This document shows, piece by piece, positions 15,921 through 26,303 of a DNA stretch of 64,000 nt (positions are counted from its first letter, which is position 1; each line of letters begins with the position of its first letter). The notes below the pieces were generated by a model that was given only the letters and a program-made list of their open reading frames with translations, did not search any database and was not told the DNA's origin. A program made the translations under genes and the position numbers. The stretch covers positions 62,001 to 126,000 of the forward strand of contig JAXHTV010000002.1 of the NCBI GenBank assembly GCA_034189865.1. Direction: 5' to 3'. This DNA is from Pseudomonadota bacterium (lineage in GTDB: Bacteria; Pseudomonadota; Gammaproteobacteria; UBA5335).

Positions 15921-16661
15921 ATGGATAAAATGGTTTATCTGGCCATGGCGGGCGCGAAGCAAATCTTCGACGCCCAGACCGCCAACAACAACAATCTGGC
16001 CAATGCCACCACACCGGGTTTTCGCGCCAGTTTTGAGGCATTCAAAAGCTTGCCGGTCTATGGGCCTGGGCATGCCAGCCGGGTGTATGCGGTAGCCAAC
16101 GATGCCGGACTCGATCTCTCCTCCGGCCCCTTAATGACCACCGGCCGGGATCTGGATGTCGCTGTTCGCGGCGAGGGTTACATCGCAGTCCAGGCACCCG
16201 ATGGCACCGAGGCCTACACCCGGGCGGGCGATCTGCACGTTACGGAAACGGGCCTTTTAGAGACCGGCGCGGGACATTTGGTTCTCGGCGAATCGGGCCC
16301 GGTCGTGGTCCCCCCCTCCTCCAAAATCGAGGTGGGGCGAGACGGTACGGTTTCGCTCATTCCCTTAGGACTTACACCCAATACCGTGGCGGTCATTGAC
16401 CGTATCAAGCTCGTCAATCCTCCCTCGGATCAACTCTACAAAGGGGAAGACGGACTACTGCGCGTCCCCGAGGGCACCACCGTGGCGCCCGATGCCAGCG
16501 TTCAGTTGGTCAGCGGTGCGCTGGAATCCAGCAATGTCAATGCGGCAGAAGCGCTGGTCAACATGATCTCTTTGGCCCGGCAGTTCGAGATGCACGTGAA
16601 AGCACTGCAAACCGCCGAACAGAACGACGAAACGTCAGCAAAACTGCTCCGGATGGAATAA
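15921..16661 (+). CDS. flgF: flagellar proximal rod protein FlgF
   Basis: Rod protein of 246 residues (MDKMVYLAMAGAKQIFDAQ) with the NNNNLANATTPGFRASFEAF motif and the C-terminal GALESSNVNAAEALVNMISLARQFEMHVK segment (key run ESSNVNAAEALVNMISLAR). It is immediately upstream of flgG in the usual order. Confidence 0.95.
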   Translation: MDKMVYLAMAGAKQIFDAQTANNNNLANATTPGFRASFEAFKSLPVYGPGHASRVYAVANDAGLDLSSGPLMTTGRDLDVAVRGEGYIAVQAPDGTEAYTRAGDLHVTETGLLETGAGHLVLGESGPVVVPPSSKIEVGRDGTVSLIPLGLTPNTVAVIDRIKLVNPPSDQLYKGEDGLLRVPEGTTVAPDASVQLVSGALESSNVNAAEALVNMISLARQFEMHVKALQTAEQNDETSAKLLRME

Positions 16662-16698
16662 GCACAACCGGCCTAGGGTCGCTTGAGGAAAGAACACG

Positions 16699-17484
16699 AT
16701 GAATTTAGCTCTTTGGGTTGCCAAAACCGGCTTGGATGCGCAGCAAACGCGCATGGCCACAATCTCCAATAACCTGGCCAATGCCAATACCACCGGCTAC
16801 AAACGTGGCCGGGCAGTGTTCGAAGACTTGCTCTATCAAAACGTGCGGCAAGTTGGCGGGCAAAGCAGCCAGCAGACCGAACTGCCTTCCGGTCTGTCGC
16901 TGGGCACCGGGGTCCGAACCGTCGCCACCGAAAAACTGTTCACCCAGGGAGGACTGGTGCAAACCAATAACTCTTTGGACGTCGCAATTCAGGGGCGTGG
17001 TTTTTTGGAAGTGCTCATGCCTGATGGCACCGCCGCCTATACCCGGGACGGCTCGCTGGCCGCCAACGATCAAGGACAGCTGGTCACCTCCAGTGGTTAT
17101 CAAATTCAGCCGGCCATCACCCTGCCCACGGGCACTCAGTCCGTCACCATCGGTACCGATGGCGTGGTGTCAGTGCAGATTGCCGGCCAAGCCAGCCCCA
17201 CCCAGGTGGGCTCGCTGCAGCTGGTGGATTTCATCAATCCCTCGGGCCTTCAGCCTCGCGGCGAGAATCTGTTCCTGGAATCCGGGGCCAGTGGCGCGCC
17301 GCAGACGGGCACACCCGGCCTGAACGGACTGGGCACGCTGGTCCAGGGATCATTGGAAGGATCGAACGTCAATGTGGTGGAAGAGCTGGTCAACATGATC
17401 GAAACCCAACGGGTTTACGAAATGAACTCCAAGGCGATCTCCACCAGCGACCAAATGTTGCAATACATCACCAATAACACCTGA
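16699..17484 (+). CDS. flgG: flagellar distal rod protein FlgG
   Basis: Distal rod subunit, the drive-shaft part that crosses the periplasm. The 261-residue protein has [20 protein letters not shown] near the N-terminus and [20 protein letters not shown] at the C-terminus. GAGGAAAG precedes the ATG. Length and motifs are canonical. Confidence 0.97.
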   Translation: MNLALWVAKTGLDAQQTRMATISNNLANANTTGYKRGRAVFEDLLYQNVRQVGGQSSQQTELPSGLSLGTGVRTVATEKLFTQGGLVQTNNSLDVAIQGRGFLEVLMPDGTAAYTRDGSLAANDQGQLVTSSGYQIQPAITLPTGTQSVTIGTDGVVSVQIAGQASPTQVGSLQLVDFINPSGLQPRGENLFLESGASGAPQTGTPGLNGLGTLVQGSLEGSNVNVVEELVNMIETQRVYEMNSKAISTSDQMLQYITNNT

Positions 17485-17500
17485 TTAGGGGCCGTGCACG

Positions 17501-18193
17501 ATGGCGATAACGCTTAAGAAACCTTGGCTGACCGGCGGACTTATCTGCCTGGCGGTTTGCCTTTCCGGGTGTGCGACCACCCCGGTGGTGGAAATGCAAA
17601 CGCCCCCGCCGACCCTGGTCTATCCGCCGCAGACGACGCAGATCAACCCCGGTTCCATTTTTCAGCCCGGTCACGAGCGGCCGCTGTTCGAAGACCGGAC
17701 GGCACGGCGGATCGGCGATGTGCTGACCATTCTGCTGGAGGAGAACACCAACGCCAGCAAGAGTGCCACCACCAGCACCAGCAAAGACGAGTCGGTGAGC
17801 ATCGACAACCCCATCGTGTTCGGTAAGGAAATCCTGCGCAAAGGCATCCCATTGTTCGAAACCACCATTGGCGGCGAACGCGCCTTCGAAGGTGCCGGCC
17901 AAAGTGCGCAAAGCAACAGCTTACAAGGCAGCATCACCGTTCAGGTGGTGAGCCGGCACGCCAACGGCAACCTGCTGGTGGAGGGAGAGAAGTGGATCAC
18001 CTTAAACCAGGGACAGGAAGTGGTTCGGATCACGGGCATTATTCGTCCCACCGATATCGCGCCGGACAACACAGTGCCGTCGACCAAGGTGGCCGACGCC
18101 CGCATCACCTATAGCGGCCGCGGAGCCTTGGCCGATGCCAATGCGCAAGGCTGGGCGGCTCGCTTCTTCAACTCGCCAGTCTGGCCGTTCTGA
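17501..18193 (+). CDS. flgH: flagellar L-ring lipoprotein FlgH
   Basis: Forms the outer-membrane L ring around the rod. The 230-residue protein has a lipoprotein signal with the lipobox LSGC (acylated C24), then the conserved GSIFQPGHERPLFEDRTAR start and the VVSRHANGNLLVEGEKW segment. The C-terminus SPVWPF is typical. Its position before flgI is conserved. Confidence 0.96.
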   Translation: MAITLKKPWLTGGLICLAVCLSGCATTPVVEMQTPPPTLVYPPQTTQINPGSIFQPGHERPLFEDRTARRIGDVLTILLEENTNASKSATTSTSKDESVSIDNPIVFGKEILRKGIPLFETTIGGERAFEGAGQSAQSNSLQGSITVQVVSRHANGNLLVEGEKWITLNQGQEVVRITGIIRPTDIAPDNTVPSTKVADARITYSGRGALADANAQGWAARFFNSPVWPF

Positions 18194-18202
18194 GAGGTGG
18201 TT

Positions 18203-19330
18203 ATGACATTCGATAGTGCCACCCGCCACGCGTTTGGCTTTGTCCTGTTCACGCTCACACTCGTTCTAGCGGTGCCCGCCGCGCATGCCGAACGCATCAA
18301 AGATTTGGCGTCAGTGGCCGGCGTTCGATCGAACCAACTGATCGGTTACGGTTTGGTCGTAGGCTTGGACGGTACAGGAGACCAGACCAGCCAGACGCCG
18401 TTCACCCTGCAAAGCTTGCGAAATATGCTGGCCGAGTTCGGCGTCGTCGTTCCCAATGACGTCAACCCTCAGTTAAAGAACATCGCCGCGGTGGCGGTAC
18501 ACGCCGATTTACCCGCCTTTGCCAAACCCGGCCAGAGAATCGACGTCACGGTCTCGTCACTCGGCAATGCCGAGAGCCTGCGAGGCGGCACGCTGCTGAT
18601 GACCCCGCTGAAAGGGGCCGATGGACAGGTTTACGCCATCGCTCAGGGAAACCTCGTGGTGGGCGGACTGGGCGTTTCGGGTGGTGATGGCTCGCGAATC
18701 GCCGTGAACGTACCCAGTACCGGACGGATTCCCGCCGGCGCATCGGTGGAGCGTGTGGTTCAATCGGCATTCGCCAAGTTCAGTTCCATCGTGCTCAATC
18801 TGCACACACCGGATTTCACCTCCGCTCATCGTTTGGCGCAAAGCATTAACGACACCATGGGCGTGAATACCGCCCGGGCTGTCGATGCCATTTCGGTGGA
18901 GGTGGTTGCCCCCCGCGATGCGGCACAACGGGTGGCCTTCATCTCCGTACTTGAAAACCTCGAGGTGGAACCCGGCGATGCACCGGCCCGGGTCATCGTC
19001 AATTCACGCACCGGCACGGTGGTGATCGGCAGCCACGTTCGGGTGATGCCTGCCGCCGTGACCCATGGCAGCCTCACCGTCACGATTAGTGAGGAACCGA
19101 CCGTCTCGCAACCGGCGCCGTTTAGCGAAGGGGAAACGGTCGTCGTCCCCCAAACGCAGATTGAAATCAGTCAGCCGGAAACGCGGATGTTTCTGTTCGA
19201 TCCGGGCGTCTCATTGGACGAAATCGTCCGCGCGGTCAACGAAGTGGGTGCCGCACCGGGCGATTTGGTGGCCATTTTGGAAGCGCTGAAAAGTGCCGGT
19301 GCGCTGCGCGCTCAGTTGATCGTGATATGA
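18203..19330 (+). CDS. flgI: flagellar P-ring protein FlgI
   Basis: Forms the periplasmic P ring. The 375-residue precursor ([18 protein letters not shown]) has a Sec signal peptide ending near [10 protein letters not shown], then [20 protein letters not shown]. The frame also opens at a GTG at 18197, but GAGAGG lies five bases before the ATG at 18203, which is preferred. It overlaps flgJ by 4 bases. Confidence 0.96.
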   Translation: MTFDSATRHAFGFVLFTLTLVLAVPAAHAERIKDLASVAGVRSNQLIGYGLVVGLDGTGDQTSQTPFTLQSLRNMLAEFGVVVPNDVNPQLKNIAAVAVHADLPAFAKPGQRIDVTVSSLGNAESLRGGTLLMTPLKGADGQVYAIAQGNLVVGGLGVSGGDGSRIAVNVPSTGRIPAGASVERVVQSAFAKFSSIVLNLHTPDFTSAHRLAQSINDTMGVNTARAVDAISVEVVAPRDAAQRVAFISVLENLEVEPGDAPARVIVNSRTGTVVIGSHVRVMPAAVTHGSLTVTISEEPTVSQPAPFSEGETVVVPQTQIEISQPETRMFLFDPGVSLDEIVRAVNEVGAAPGDLVAILEALKSAGALRAQLIVI

Positions 19331-20220
19331 ACCCACTAGCCCCCACCGATCCTGGCATTTATACCGATCTCGGCGGCCTGTCGGCTTTGCGGGCCCAGGC
19401 CGAACAAGGTACGCAACGCGCCCTGCCGGACGCCGCGCGGCAATTTGAGGCCATATTCATCCACATATTGCTCAAAAGCATGCGCGCGGCCGAGTTGGGT
19501 GAAGGCTTCATGGATACGGAGACTACCCGGTTTTACCGCGACATGTTCGATCAGCAACTGAGTGTCGAGCTGTCGAAAGACCAAGGTATCGGGATCGCCG
19601 AGATGCTGGTCAAGCAGCTCGGAGGACCGCCTGCCGAAGGCGAAGCCGTGCCACTGACCCAGGATTTGCGGACGGTACGCTCCCCCCTTTCTGCATCACG
19701 TATCGACTGGAAACCCGGATCGGCGCGGGAATTCCTGGCCGCACTGGTGCCCCACGCCCGTGAGGTCGGAAAACAGCTCGGTGTGGATCCGCGGTTCATC
19801 ATGGCTCAAGCCGCGCTGGAAACCGGTTGGGGACAGCATCAGATTCGTCACCCCAACGGACGGACCAGCTTCAATGTGTTCGGGATCAAAGCCGGGAGTC
19901 AGTGGCAAGGCTCACGCGTTGAGGTACCGACCTTGGAGTTTCGAAACGGCAAGGCATTCCGGACTCAAGCAGATTTCCGCGCTTACGGCTCACTGGGCGA
20001 AAGTGTGAAGGACTATGGCCGGCTGCTCTCGGGCTCTGAGCGTTATCGACCCGTGCTCGCGGCCGGAGGCGACGCAACGGCCTTCACCCAAGCGCTGCAG
20101 GACGCGGGATACGCCACCGACCCCCAATACGCTGAAAAAATCCGGGGCATCCTCCGCGGCGAAACGTTCAACAACGCGCTGGCGAAACTAAAGATGAACC
20201 CTCCAGAACCGCTAACCTAA
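19327..20220 (+). CDS. flgJ: rod cap and peptidoglycan hydrolase FlgJ
   Basis: A two-domain FlgJ of 297 residues. The N-terminal rod-scaffolding domain (about 30-105) has [18 protein letters not shown] and [13 protein letters not shown]. The C-terminal glucosaminidase domain (about 135-285) has the catalytic glutamate E165 in [11 protein letters not shown]. It opens peptidoglycan so the rod can pass. Many bacteria lack the hydrolase half; here it is present, as in enteric bacteria. Confidence 0.95.
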   Translation: MNPLAPTDPGIYTDLGGLSALRAQAEQGTQRALPDAARQFEAIFIHILLKSMRAAELGEGFMDTETTRFYRDMFDQQLSVELSKDQGIGIAEMLVKQLGGPPAEGEAVPLTQDLRTVRSPLSASRIDWKPGSAREFLAALVPHAREVGKQLGVDPRFIMAQAALETGWGQHQIRHPNGRTSFNVFGIKAGSQWQGSRVEVPTLEFRNGKAFRTQADFRAYGSLGESVKDYGRLLSGSERYRPVLAAGGDATAFTQALQDAGYATDPQYAEKIRGILRGETFNNALAKLKMNPPEPLT

Positions 20221-20240
20221 GTTAGACACGAGGACATCCC

Positions 20241-22109
20241 ATGGCCGACCCGTTATCTACAAGTATTTCCGGTTTAGTTGCTTTTCAAAGGGCAATTGCG
20301 ACCACGAGCCATAACATCAGCAACGTCAACACACCGGGCTACAGTCGGCAATCGGTGGAGTTCGCGACCCAGAATGCGCAGGTATCCAGTGCCGGCAATA
20401 TCGGCTCCGGTGTCACGGTGGTCACCGTCGAACGGGACTACGATGATTTTCTGACCGGTCAGTTACGCAATACCACGTCGAACTTCCAACAGCTCGATGC
20501 CTACTATGGGCTGGCCACGAAGATCGACAACATCCTCGCCGATTCCGAGACGGGACTGGCGCCCAGCCTGCAGAACTTCTACGACGCGGTTCAAGTGGTG
20601 TCTGAGAACCCCTCCTCGGTTCCCGAACGGCAATTGTTAATCAGTGAAGCCGAGGCCCTGGTCAATCGCTTCGAGTACATCGACGGTCGGCTCGGCGATC
20701 TGAACACCGAGGTCAATCAACGTCTTCGCGACGGCGTGGTCGAGGTCAACCAAATTGCCGAAGAAATCGCTGCACTCAATACGGAGATCGGCCGTATCGA
20801 AGGTCTGTCCCAAGGCCAACCCGCCAACGACCTGTTGGATCAACGCGACGAACTGGTCCGTCAGCTTTCCGAGCTCACATCCGTATCGACATTGATTCAG
20901 GAAGACGGCTCGATGAACGTGTTCATCGGCAACGGACAACCGCTGGTGGTGGGTAGCCGGCCGACCACCTTGTATGCCGTCAACAATCCCTTCGATTCCA
21001 GTCGCGTGGAAATCGCCTACGGCAGTCCGACCGGCGATCTGATCACTGGTGCCCTGCAAGGCGGCGAGATCGGCGGACTGAGCCAGTTTCGGGACGACAC
21101 CCTGATACCCGCCCAAAATCAGCTGGGCCAGTTGGCACTGGGTTTTGCCGAGAGCTTTAACGCCCAGCACCGCATGGGAATGGATCTGGGTGGTCAGCTT
21201 GGGCAAGATTTTTTCTCTGTTTCTCAACCGAAAATACTGCCTGGTACGTCTAATACCGGAACGGCCACCATCAGCGCGACGGTGACCAGCGCCGCGGGTC
21301 TGACCACATCCGATTATCAGTTGAGTTATGACGGCAGTCAGTGGCAATTGCTCCGGCTCGATGACGGCGCCACGTTTACCGGGGCGGGACCCTTTAACGT
21401 CGATGGCCTTTCAGTTGCCATCTCGGGCTCACCCAATGCCGGCGACCGATATGAAATTCGACCGACACGAGGTGCCGCCTCATTAGTTGACGTGGCCATT
21501 GCCAATCCACAAGACGTGGCCGCTGCCGCCCCCGTACGGTCCAACGCTGAGGTCAATAATCTGGGAACGGCGACTATCGCCACCCCGAGCGTGCTGGATA
21601 TTAACGATCCCAACCTGCTCCAAAATGTGGATATCGAGTTCACCAGCGCCACCACCTATAGCGTCAACGGCAGTGGCAGTTTCGCCTATACCAGCGGTGC
21701 CGATATCGATATCAACGGTTGGCGCGTTCAGATCGAGGGAACACCCAGCACCGGAGACCGATTCAGCATCTCGTCCAACGCTGGCGCCGTGGGCGACAAC
21801 AGCAACGCGCTGGCATTGGCGGATTTGCGGGATTCCGGTGTGTTCAATGGCGGCAACACCACCTCACTGGAAAACTATGCCGGTTTGGTCGGCAGCGTTG
21901 CCACGGCAACCCGCGAGGCGGAGATCGGCCGCGACGCACAACGCGTCTTGAATGATCAGGCTATCCTGGCGCGAGACAGTTTCTCAGGCGTCAACCTGGA
22001 TGAAGAAGCCGCCAACCTATTACGTTTTCAGCAAGCCTATCAGGCCGCGGCCCAAGCGATTTCCATTGCCGATAACCTGTTCCAATTTTTGATCAACTCG
22101 GTGCGCTGA
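20241..22109 (+). CDS. flgK: flagellar hook-filament junction protein FlgK (HAP1)
   Basis: First hook-filament junction protein, 622 residues. The N-terminus has TSHNISNVNTPGYSRQSVEF and the C-terminus SGVNLDEEAANLLRFQQAYQAAAQAIS (key run VNLDEEAANLLRFQQAYQ). The insert between about 340 and 510 holds two beta-rich modules that each end in a G-[ST]-P-x-[AT]-GDR pattern. A related module occurs in FlgL. Confidence 0.95.
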   Translation: MADPLSTSISGLVAFQRAIATTSHNISNVNTPGYSRQSVEFATQNAQVSSAGNIGSGVTVVTVERDYDDFLTGQLRNTTSNFQQLDAYYGLATKIDNILADSETGLAPSLQNFYDAVQVVSENPSSVPERQLLISEAEALVNRFEYIDGRLGDLNTEVNQRLRDGVVEVNQIAEEIAALNTEIGRIEGLSQGQPANDLLDQRDELVRQLSELTSVSTLIQEDGSMNVFIGNGQPLVVGSRPTTLYAVNNPFDSSRVEIAYGSPTGDLITGALQGGEIGGLSQFRDDTLIPAQNQLGQLALGFAESFNAQHRMGMDLGGQLGQDFFSVSQPKILPGTSNTGTATISATVTSAAGLTTSDYQLSYDGSQWQLLRLDDGATFTGAGPFNVDGLSVAISGSPNAGDRYEIRPTRGAASLVDVAIANPQDVAAAAPVRSNAEVNNLGTATIATPSVLDINDPNLLQNVDIEFTSATTYSVNGSGSFAYTSGADIDINGWRVQIEGTPSTGDRFSISSNAGAVGDNSNALALADLRDSGVFNGGNTTSLENYAGLVGSVATATREAEIGRDAQRVLNDQAILARDSFSGVNLDEEAANLLRFQQAYQAAAQAISIADNLFQFLINSVR

Positions 22110-22114
22110 TCGCG

Positions 22115-23311
22115 ATGAAACTTTCTACCCTGGCCCTACAGCGAATGGCAACCCAAGGTATCTTGGAGCAACAGGTCAAACTGGCACGCATTCAATTGCA
22201 GGTCGCCACGGGACAACGCATCTTGTCACCATCGGACGATCCGGCCGGAGCCACGCGGTTGCTGTCCATCGACGCCGGCCTGGATCAAATCGCGCAATAC
22301 GACAAAAACGCCACGTTGGCTCTGAACCGTCTGAGTTCAGAGGAATCCGCCCTGAATTCAGTCGGCAATGTCTTGCAGCGTGCCCGAGAGTTGGTGGTGC
22401 AGGCGCTCAATGGCACCCAAACATCCGAAGATCGCGAACTGATCAGCGCCGAGATCGGACAAATCCTCGATGAGTTGGTCCGGGTGGCCAATTCTCGGGA
22501 TGCCAACGGCGAATATCTCTTCTCCGGTAACATCAGCCGAACCAAGCCATTTCAGCGCGGGCCCGGCGGTACCTTCAACTATTTTGGAGACCAGGGCCAA
22601 CGCTTTCTTTCCATTGGCGACAATCGTCAAGTGGCGGTGGGTGACTCCGGCGCCGAGGTGTTTCAGCTCATTCGTAATGGCAACGGCACCTTCACCACCG
22701 TCGCGCAGCCGACCAACACCGGCACCGGCGTGATCAACGCCGGCAGCCTGGTCGATCCCACCGCCTGGGTACCGGACACCTATACGGTCACTTTCACTTC
22801 GACTAACAGTTACGAGGTCACCGACAGCAGCGCGGCGGTGGTTTCCACCGGCACCTTCACCAGCGAAGAAGCCATTACATTCAACGGCATCGAGTTCAAC
22901 ATCACCGGCACGCCGTCAACGGGCGATCAGTACGTGGTTGAACCGGCCCGCAATCAGGATATGTTCACGACGCTGCAGAATATTTTTAACGCCCTGGCGA
23001 ACGGCGCGTCATCACCCGATCAAAGGGCCCGCCAAAATAGCGAGCTCGGCCGGGGCTTAAGTGAAATCGACCAGGCCATCGAAAAGATTTTGGATACGCG
23101 AACGGTGGTCGGCGGACGATTAAAAACCATCGAAACGCAACAAGGCATCAATCAGGGCACGACCTTGGAACTGAGTAAGGTACGTTCCAGTATTCAGGAT
23201 CTGGATTTCGCTGAAGCGGTCAGCCAACTGAATATTGAACTGGTGGGATTGGAAGCGGCCCAGAAAGCCTATACGCGGGTTCAGAATCTCTCTTTATTCA
23301 ACTTCATTTAG
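22115..23311 (+). CDS. flgL: flagellar hook-filament junction protein FlgL (HAP3)
   Basis: Second junction protein, between FlgK and filament, flagellin-like at both ends. The 398-residue product starts MKLSTLALQRMATQGILEQQ and has GQRILSPSDDPAGATRLL. The C-terminal region has SIQDLDFAEAVSQLNIELVG. A middle insert (about 220-280) resembles the modules in FlgK. It lies 5 bases after flgK and is the last gene of the flagellar block; the next gene converges after 8 bases. Confidence 0.94.
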   Translation: MKLSTLALQRMATQGILEQQVKLARIQLQVATGQRILSPSDDPAGATRLLSIDAGLDQIAQYDKNATLALNRLSSEESALNSVGNVLQRARELVVQALNGTQTSEDRELISAEIGQILDELVRVANSRDANGEYLFSGNISRTKPFQRGPGGTFNYFGDQGQRFLSIGDNRQVAVGDSGAEVFQLIRNGNGTFTTVAQPTNTGTGVINAGSLVDPTAWVPDTYTVTFTSTNSYEVTDSSAAVVSTGTFTSEEAITFNGIEFNITGTPSTGDQYVVEPARNQDMFTTLQNIFNALANGASSPDQRARQNSELGRGLSEIDQAIEKILDTRTVVGGRLKTIETQQGINQGTTLELSKVRSSIQDLDFAEAVSQLNIELVGLEAAQKAYTRVQNLSLFNFI

Positions 23312-23319
23312 CGGCTTTT

Positions 23320-23763
23320 TCAACCGCCATCCGAAGCCGAGGTGGATTCACGCTGGGCGCGGAGCAGCGCACTCAGGTTAATCGCTCCAATGAGGCAAGC
23401 GGCTTCATCCACCACCGGCATATCTTCCATGTCATGATCCAGAAGACGGTGCAAGACATCGTCTAAATCCTCCGATGCGCGAGCACAGGGAAAGTGCATA
23501 TCCATGATATGACTGACCCGCTCCCCCGTCACCCGCTCGAGAATCTGTCGCCGCGTCGGCCGAGGATGGTAGCGGGCCAGTAGCAATTTCGCTAACTTTC
23601 GGTGGGAAACATGCCCGACCACCCGACCGCTCTGATCGACCACATAAAGATCACGCAGACAGGGTTGAGATAGCATCTGATCGGCCGCTTGCTCCACCGT
23701 TGCGTCCGGAACCACGGTCACCACCCTCGCGGGATGATCACCTATCCAGTCGGCCACTTTCAT
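23320..23763 (-). CDS. CBS-domain protein coupled to the antiporter gene
   Basis: A 147-residue soluble protein (MKVADWIGDHPARVVTVVPD) with two CBS motifs (about 13-60 and 85-135; MEDMPVVDEAACLIGAINLS is the clearest). Such pairs bind adenine nucleotides and regulate partner proteins. The frame runs open upstream to 24363, but that part overlaps the antiporter gene. The ATG at 23763 overlaps the antiporter stop by four bases (ATGA), implying translational coupling. It may act as a regulatory subunit of the antiporter; that is inference. Confidence 0.85.
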   Translation of the reverse strand: MKVADWIGDHPARVVTVVPDATVEQAADQMLSQPCLRDLYVVDQSGRVVGHVSHRKLAKLLLARYHPRPTRRQILERVTGERVSHIMDMHFPCARASEDLDDVLHRLLDHDMEDMPVVDEAACLIGAINLSALLRAQRESTSASDGG

Positions 23764-24971
23764 CTCGTTGCCCTTCCCCGTTTCTTGCCCAGTTCGCCCG
23801 CCCGCGCCAATGCAAATCGGGTCAACAGCGGTCCGGTCAGCTCGTACAACAGCGTCGAACCGATAATGATGTTCACCACCGCAACAGCAATCTCTGAGAA
23901 CGCCGGTTGATCGGCCAGCGCCAAGCTCAATCCCACCGCGACACCGGCTTGGGGTATCAGACCCCAACCCACATTCCGCCGAACCGTGACGCTGCCCCCG
24001 GCCAAGCCGGCCCCGATACGCGCACCGAGCAACTTGCCGATCATTCGGGCCAGATAATAAGTCAGCACCCACGGCATGAACTGAACCAACACCGGAAGTT
24101 CGAAGTGGACGCCCGCCAAAGTGAAAAACAATACAAAGACGGTCTCTTCGAGATACTCCACGGGCTTGAATGCCTTGCGGGTACCCGTGGGTAGCGACAG
24201 CCGGACGAAAAAACCGAGCCCCATGCACGCGAGCAACGCAGACACCTCGAGGAACTGCGCCAGGCCGTTGATCAACAGAATCATTCCAAGGGTCAAGGGT
24301 AAATCCAGCTCGGTCCTGGATTGCCGTGCAATGGACAACGCCAGCACGCGCGCCCCCAACCAACCCAGCACGATTGCCCCGAAAATCTCGCGAACCGAGG
24401 TAAACAAGGTCCCCGTCACGCCGTCCCCGTTGGCAAGGGCGGTGACGAGCGAAAAAACGACGATGCCCACTGCGTCATCCAGCGCCACCACGCCTAATAA
24501 GGTCGTGGTCACGGGGCCCGATGCGCGATACTGATGAATCACCGCCACGGTGGCCGCCGGCGCGGTGGTACAGGCCACTGCCGCCAAGGCGAGCGCGAAC
24601 AATGGGGTCAGTTCGCTTCCCAACCACCACGGGATGAGCACAAAGGACAATGCGACGATCAACATGGCGCCGGCGGTTTCGCCAAACACCACACCCAAAA
24701 TCACTTTTCCTAGACGCCGCAATTGAGCCGGATTCAAGGAACCACCGATCAAATACGCGATGACCCCGAGCGCACCGGCGGTGAACTCCCCCGTCCACAC
24801 TCCGGCATCCAGAGCCAGTACGCCGCCCAGTAAACTGGGCGACAACAATACGCCGGCCATCACGTAGCCCGCCACACGAGGCAACCCGAGACGCTCCGCG
24901 CCCACCCCCCCGAGTAAGCCGCCGAGCGTCAGCAATCCCAACATGAGCGAACCGGTGACGAGCGAATCCAA
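23760..24971 (-). CDS. monovalent cation:proton antiporter, CPA2 (KefB-like) type
   Basis: A 403-residue inner-membrane protein with roughly 11-13 hydrophobic segments and the Na_H_Exchanger pattern: GAERLGLPRVAGYVMAGVLL near the start, GVVALDDAVGIVVFSLVTAL (buried acidic residues) mid-protein, and the C-terminal NVGWGLIPQAGVAVGLSLAL stretch. There is no TrkA-N domain; a separate CBS protein follows. It likely exchanges Na+ or K+ for H+. The ion cannot be told from sequence. Confidence 0.88.
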   Translation of the reverse strand: MDSLVTGSLMLGLLTLGGLLGGVGAERLGLPRVAGYVMAGVLLSPSLLGGVLALDAGVWTGEFTAGALGVIAYLIGGSLNPAQLRRLGKVILGVVFGETAGAMLIVALSFVLIPWWLGSELTPLFALALAAVACTTAPAATVAVIHQYRASGPVTTTLLGVVALDDAVGIVVFSLVTALANGDGVTGTLFTSVREIFGAIVLGWLGARVLALSIARQSRTELDLPLTLGMILLINGLAQFLEVSALLACMGLGFFVRLSLPTGTRKAFKPVEYLEETVFVLFFTLAGVHFELPVLVQFMPWVLTYYLARMIGKLLGARIGAGLAGGSVTVRRNVGWGLIPQAGVAVGLSLALADQPAFSEIAVAVVNIIIGSTLLYELTGPLLTRFALARAGELGKKRGRATR

Positions 24972-25199
24972 AAACCTCTCCCCTGCCTATCGAAGTCATC
25001 GCAGACCGATGGCAGCGTAAAACCTTTCTGAACCTCGCGCTTGATCGAAATCAGATCATCCGACCGCGCGTCCAACGGGTTTGAACCTGCATTGCGGGGA
25101 TGTGTCCAATAGCGGTCCGATGGACGGACCGACGGCGCAATGGCTATTCTTGGCCAAACCGACGGGCCACAACCACGAATAACTGGATCCTATCGAATC

Positions 25200-26303
25200 A
25201 TGCCTTCACAACGAACCCGTACCAGCGTCACCGTTCTGTTGGTCATCGCCGTTTTAGCGATTGTCATATGGATCGGTTGGCGTGCAACGCCCCAAGCCGT
25301 TCCGGAAGGCCTGTTGGTGGCCAGCGGTCGAATCGAAGGCCGTATCACCACCATCGCGCCCAAAGTCGCCGGACGCGTTTTGGAATTGTATGCGGACGAA
25401 GGCGAAAGCGTGGTGAGCGATCAGGATCTCATCGCGTTAGATGACGAAGCGCTCCTGGCCCGAGTCGACGCGGCCGAGAGCCAGGTTGACGCATTGGAAA
25501 AACAACTCTCCGCAGCAAAAACCCGTTTCGATCTGCTCTGTTGCCAAGTCCCGCTGGAAATCGAAACCACCCAAGCGGCACTGCTCGAAGCCAAGGAGCG
25601 ATTGGCCCGCCTGCGAGCCGAAGCGGCCCAGGCTCGGAAAGACGCCGAGCGCTTGCAGAAGTTATTGCAAGACCGGATGGTTTCGCCGCAGATGGCCGAG
25701 CAGGCGGAACTGGTCGCGCAGGGCAAACAAAACGCCGTCAACGAGGCTGAAGCGGCGGTGGTCAGAACGGAGCGTCAGTTGGAATTGGCGCGCCTGGGAG
25801 AGCGTCGCATCGCTGCCTCCGAAGCGGAACTGGAGGCATTTAAGGCACAGCTTCGGCAAGCGCAGGCTACACTGGCCGAACAAACAAGCTACGCCAACGA
25901 ACTGCGCATCCGCAGCCCCGTGAACGGAACCCTGCTGACGCGCAATGTGGAACTCGGCGAGCGGGTCGTTCCCGGCATGGCGCTTTTCACGCTGGTGGAT
26001 CTAAACCAGCTCTACCTCAAAATTTACGTGCCCGAACCGAGACTGGGACAGATCACGCTGGGACAAAGCGCCCGCATCTTTGTGGACGCCTTCCCGGACC
26101 GATATTTCGATGCCAAGGTCAGCAAGATTGCGCAGCAGGCAGAATTTACGCCCAAAAACGTGGAAACACGGGAAGAGCGAGTCAAGTTGGTATTCGCCGT
26201 TGAATTAGCAATCGCCGAGAACCCGGAAGGCGTCCTGAAACCCGGCATGCCGGCCGATGCAGTGGTCCGTTTGGAAGAGAACATCGAATGGATGAAGCCC
26301 TGA
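25200..26303 (+). CDS. HlyD-family membrane fusion protein (YbhG-like)
   Basis: Periplasmic adaptor anchored by one N-terminal helix (VTVLLVIAVLAIVIWIGWRA), with a biotinyl-lipoyl-like domain (GRIEGRITTIAPKVAGRVLE), a long coiled coil (about 80-210) and the NGTLLTRNVELGERVVPGMAL barrel. Product of 367 residues from the ATG at 25200; an upstream extension to 25140 is unlikely. Its end overlaps the ATPase gene by 16 bases. By analogy with ybhGFSR it serves an ABC exporter. Confidence 0.88.
   Translation: MPSQRTRTSVTVLLVIAVLAIVIWIGWRATPQAVPEGLLVASGRIEGRITTIAPKVAGRVLELYADEGESVVSDQDLIALDDEALLARVDAAESQVDALEKQLSAAKTRFDLLCCQVPLEIETTQAALLEAKERLARLRAEAAQARKDAERLQKLLQDRMVSPQMAEQAELVAQGKQNAVNEAEAAVVRTERQLELARLGERRIAASEAELEAFKAQLRQAQATLAEQTSYANELRIRSPVNGTLLTRNVELGERVVPGMALFTLVDLNQLYLKIYVPEPRLGQITLGQSARIFVDAFPDRYFDAKVSKIAQQAEFTPKNVETREERVKLVFAVELAIAENPEGVLKPGMPADAVVRLEENIEWMKP

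Noticed and set aside
23764-24363. Upstream in-frame extension of the CBS protein (to 347 codons)
   Set aside because: It overlaps the antiporter gene in another frame and has low-complexity, Arg/Gly-rich translation. The ATGA overlap at 23760-23763 gives a better start.
25041-25054. TTGATCGAAATCAG, nine of ten match to an Fnr box between the antiporter and the HlyD gene
   Set aside because: No -10-like element lies at the matching -41.5 distance in either direction (ACGCTG and GGGTTT), so I do not call it a regulatory site.
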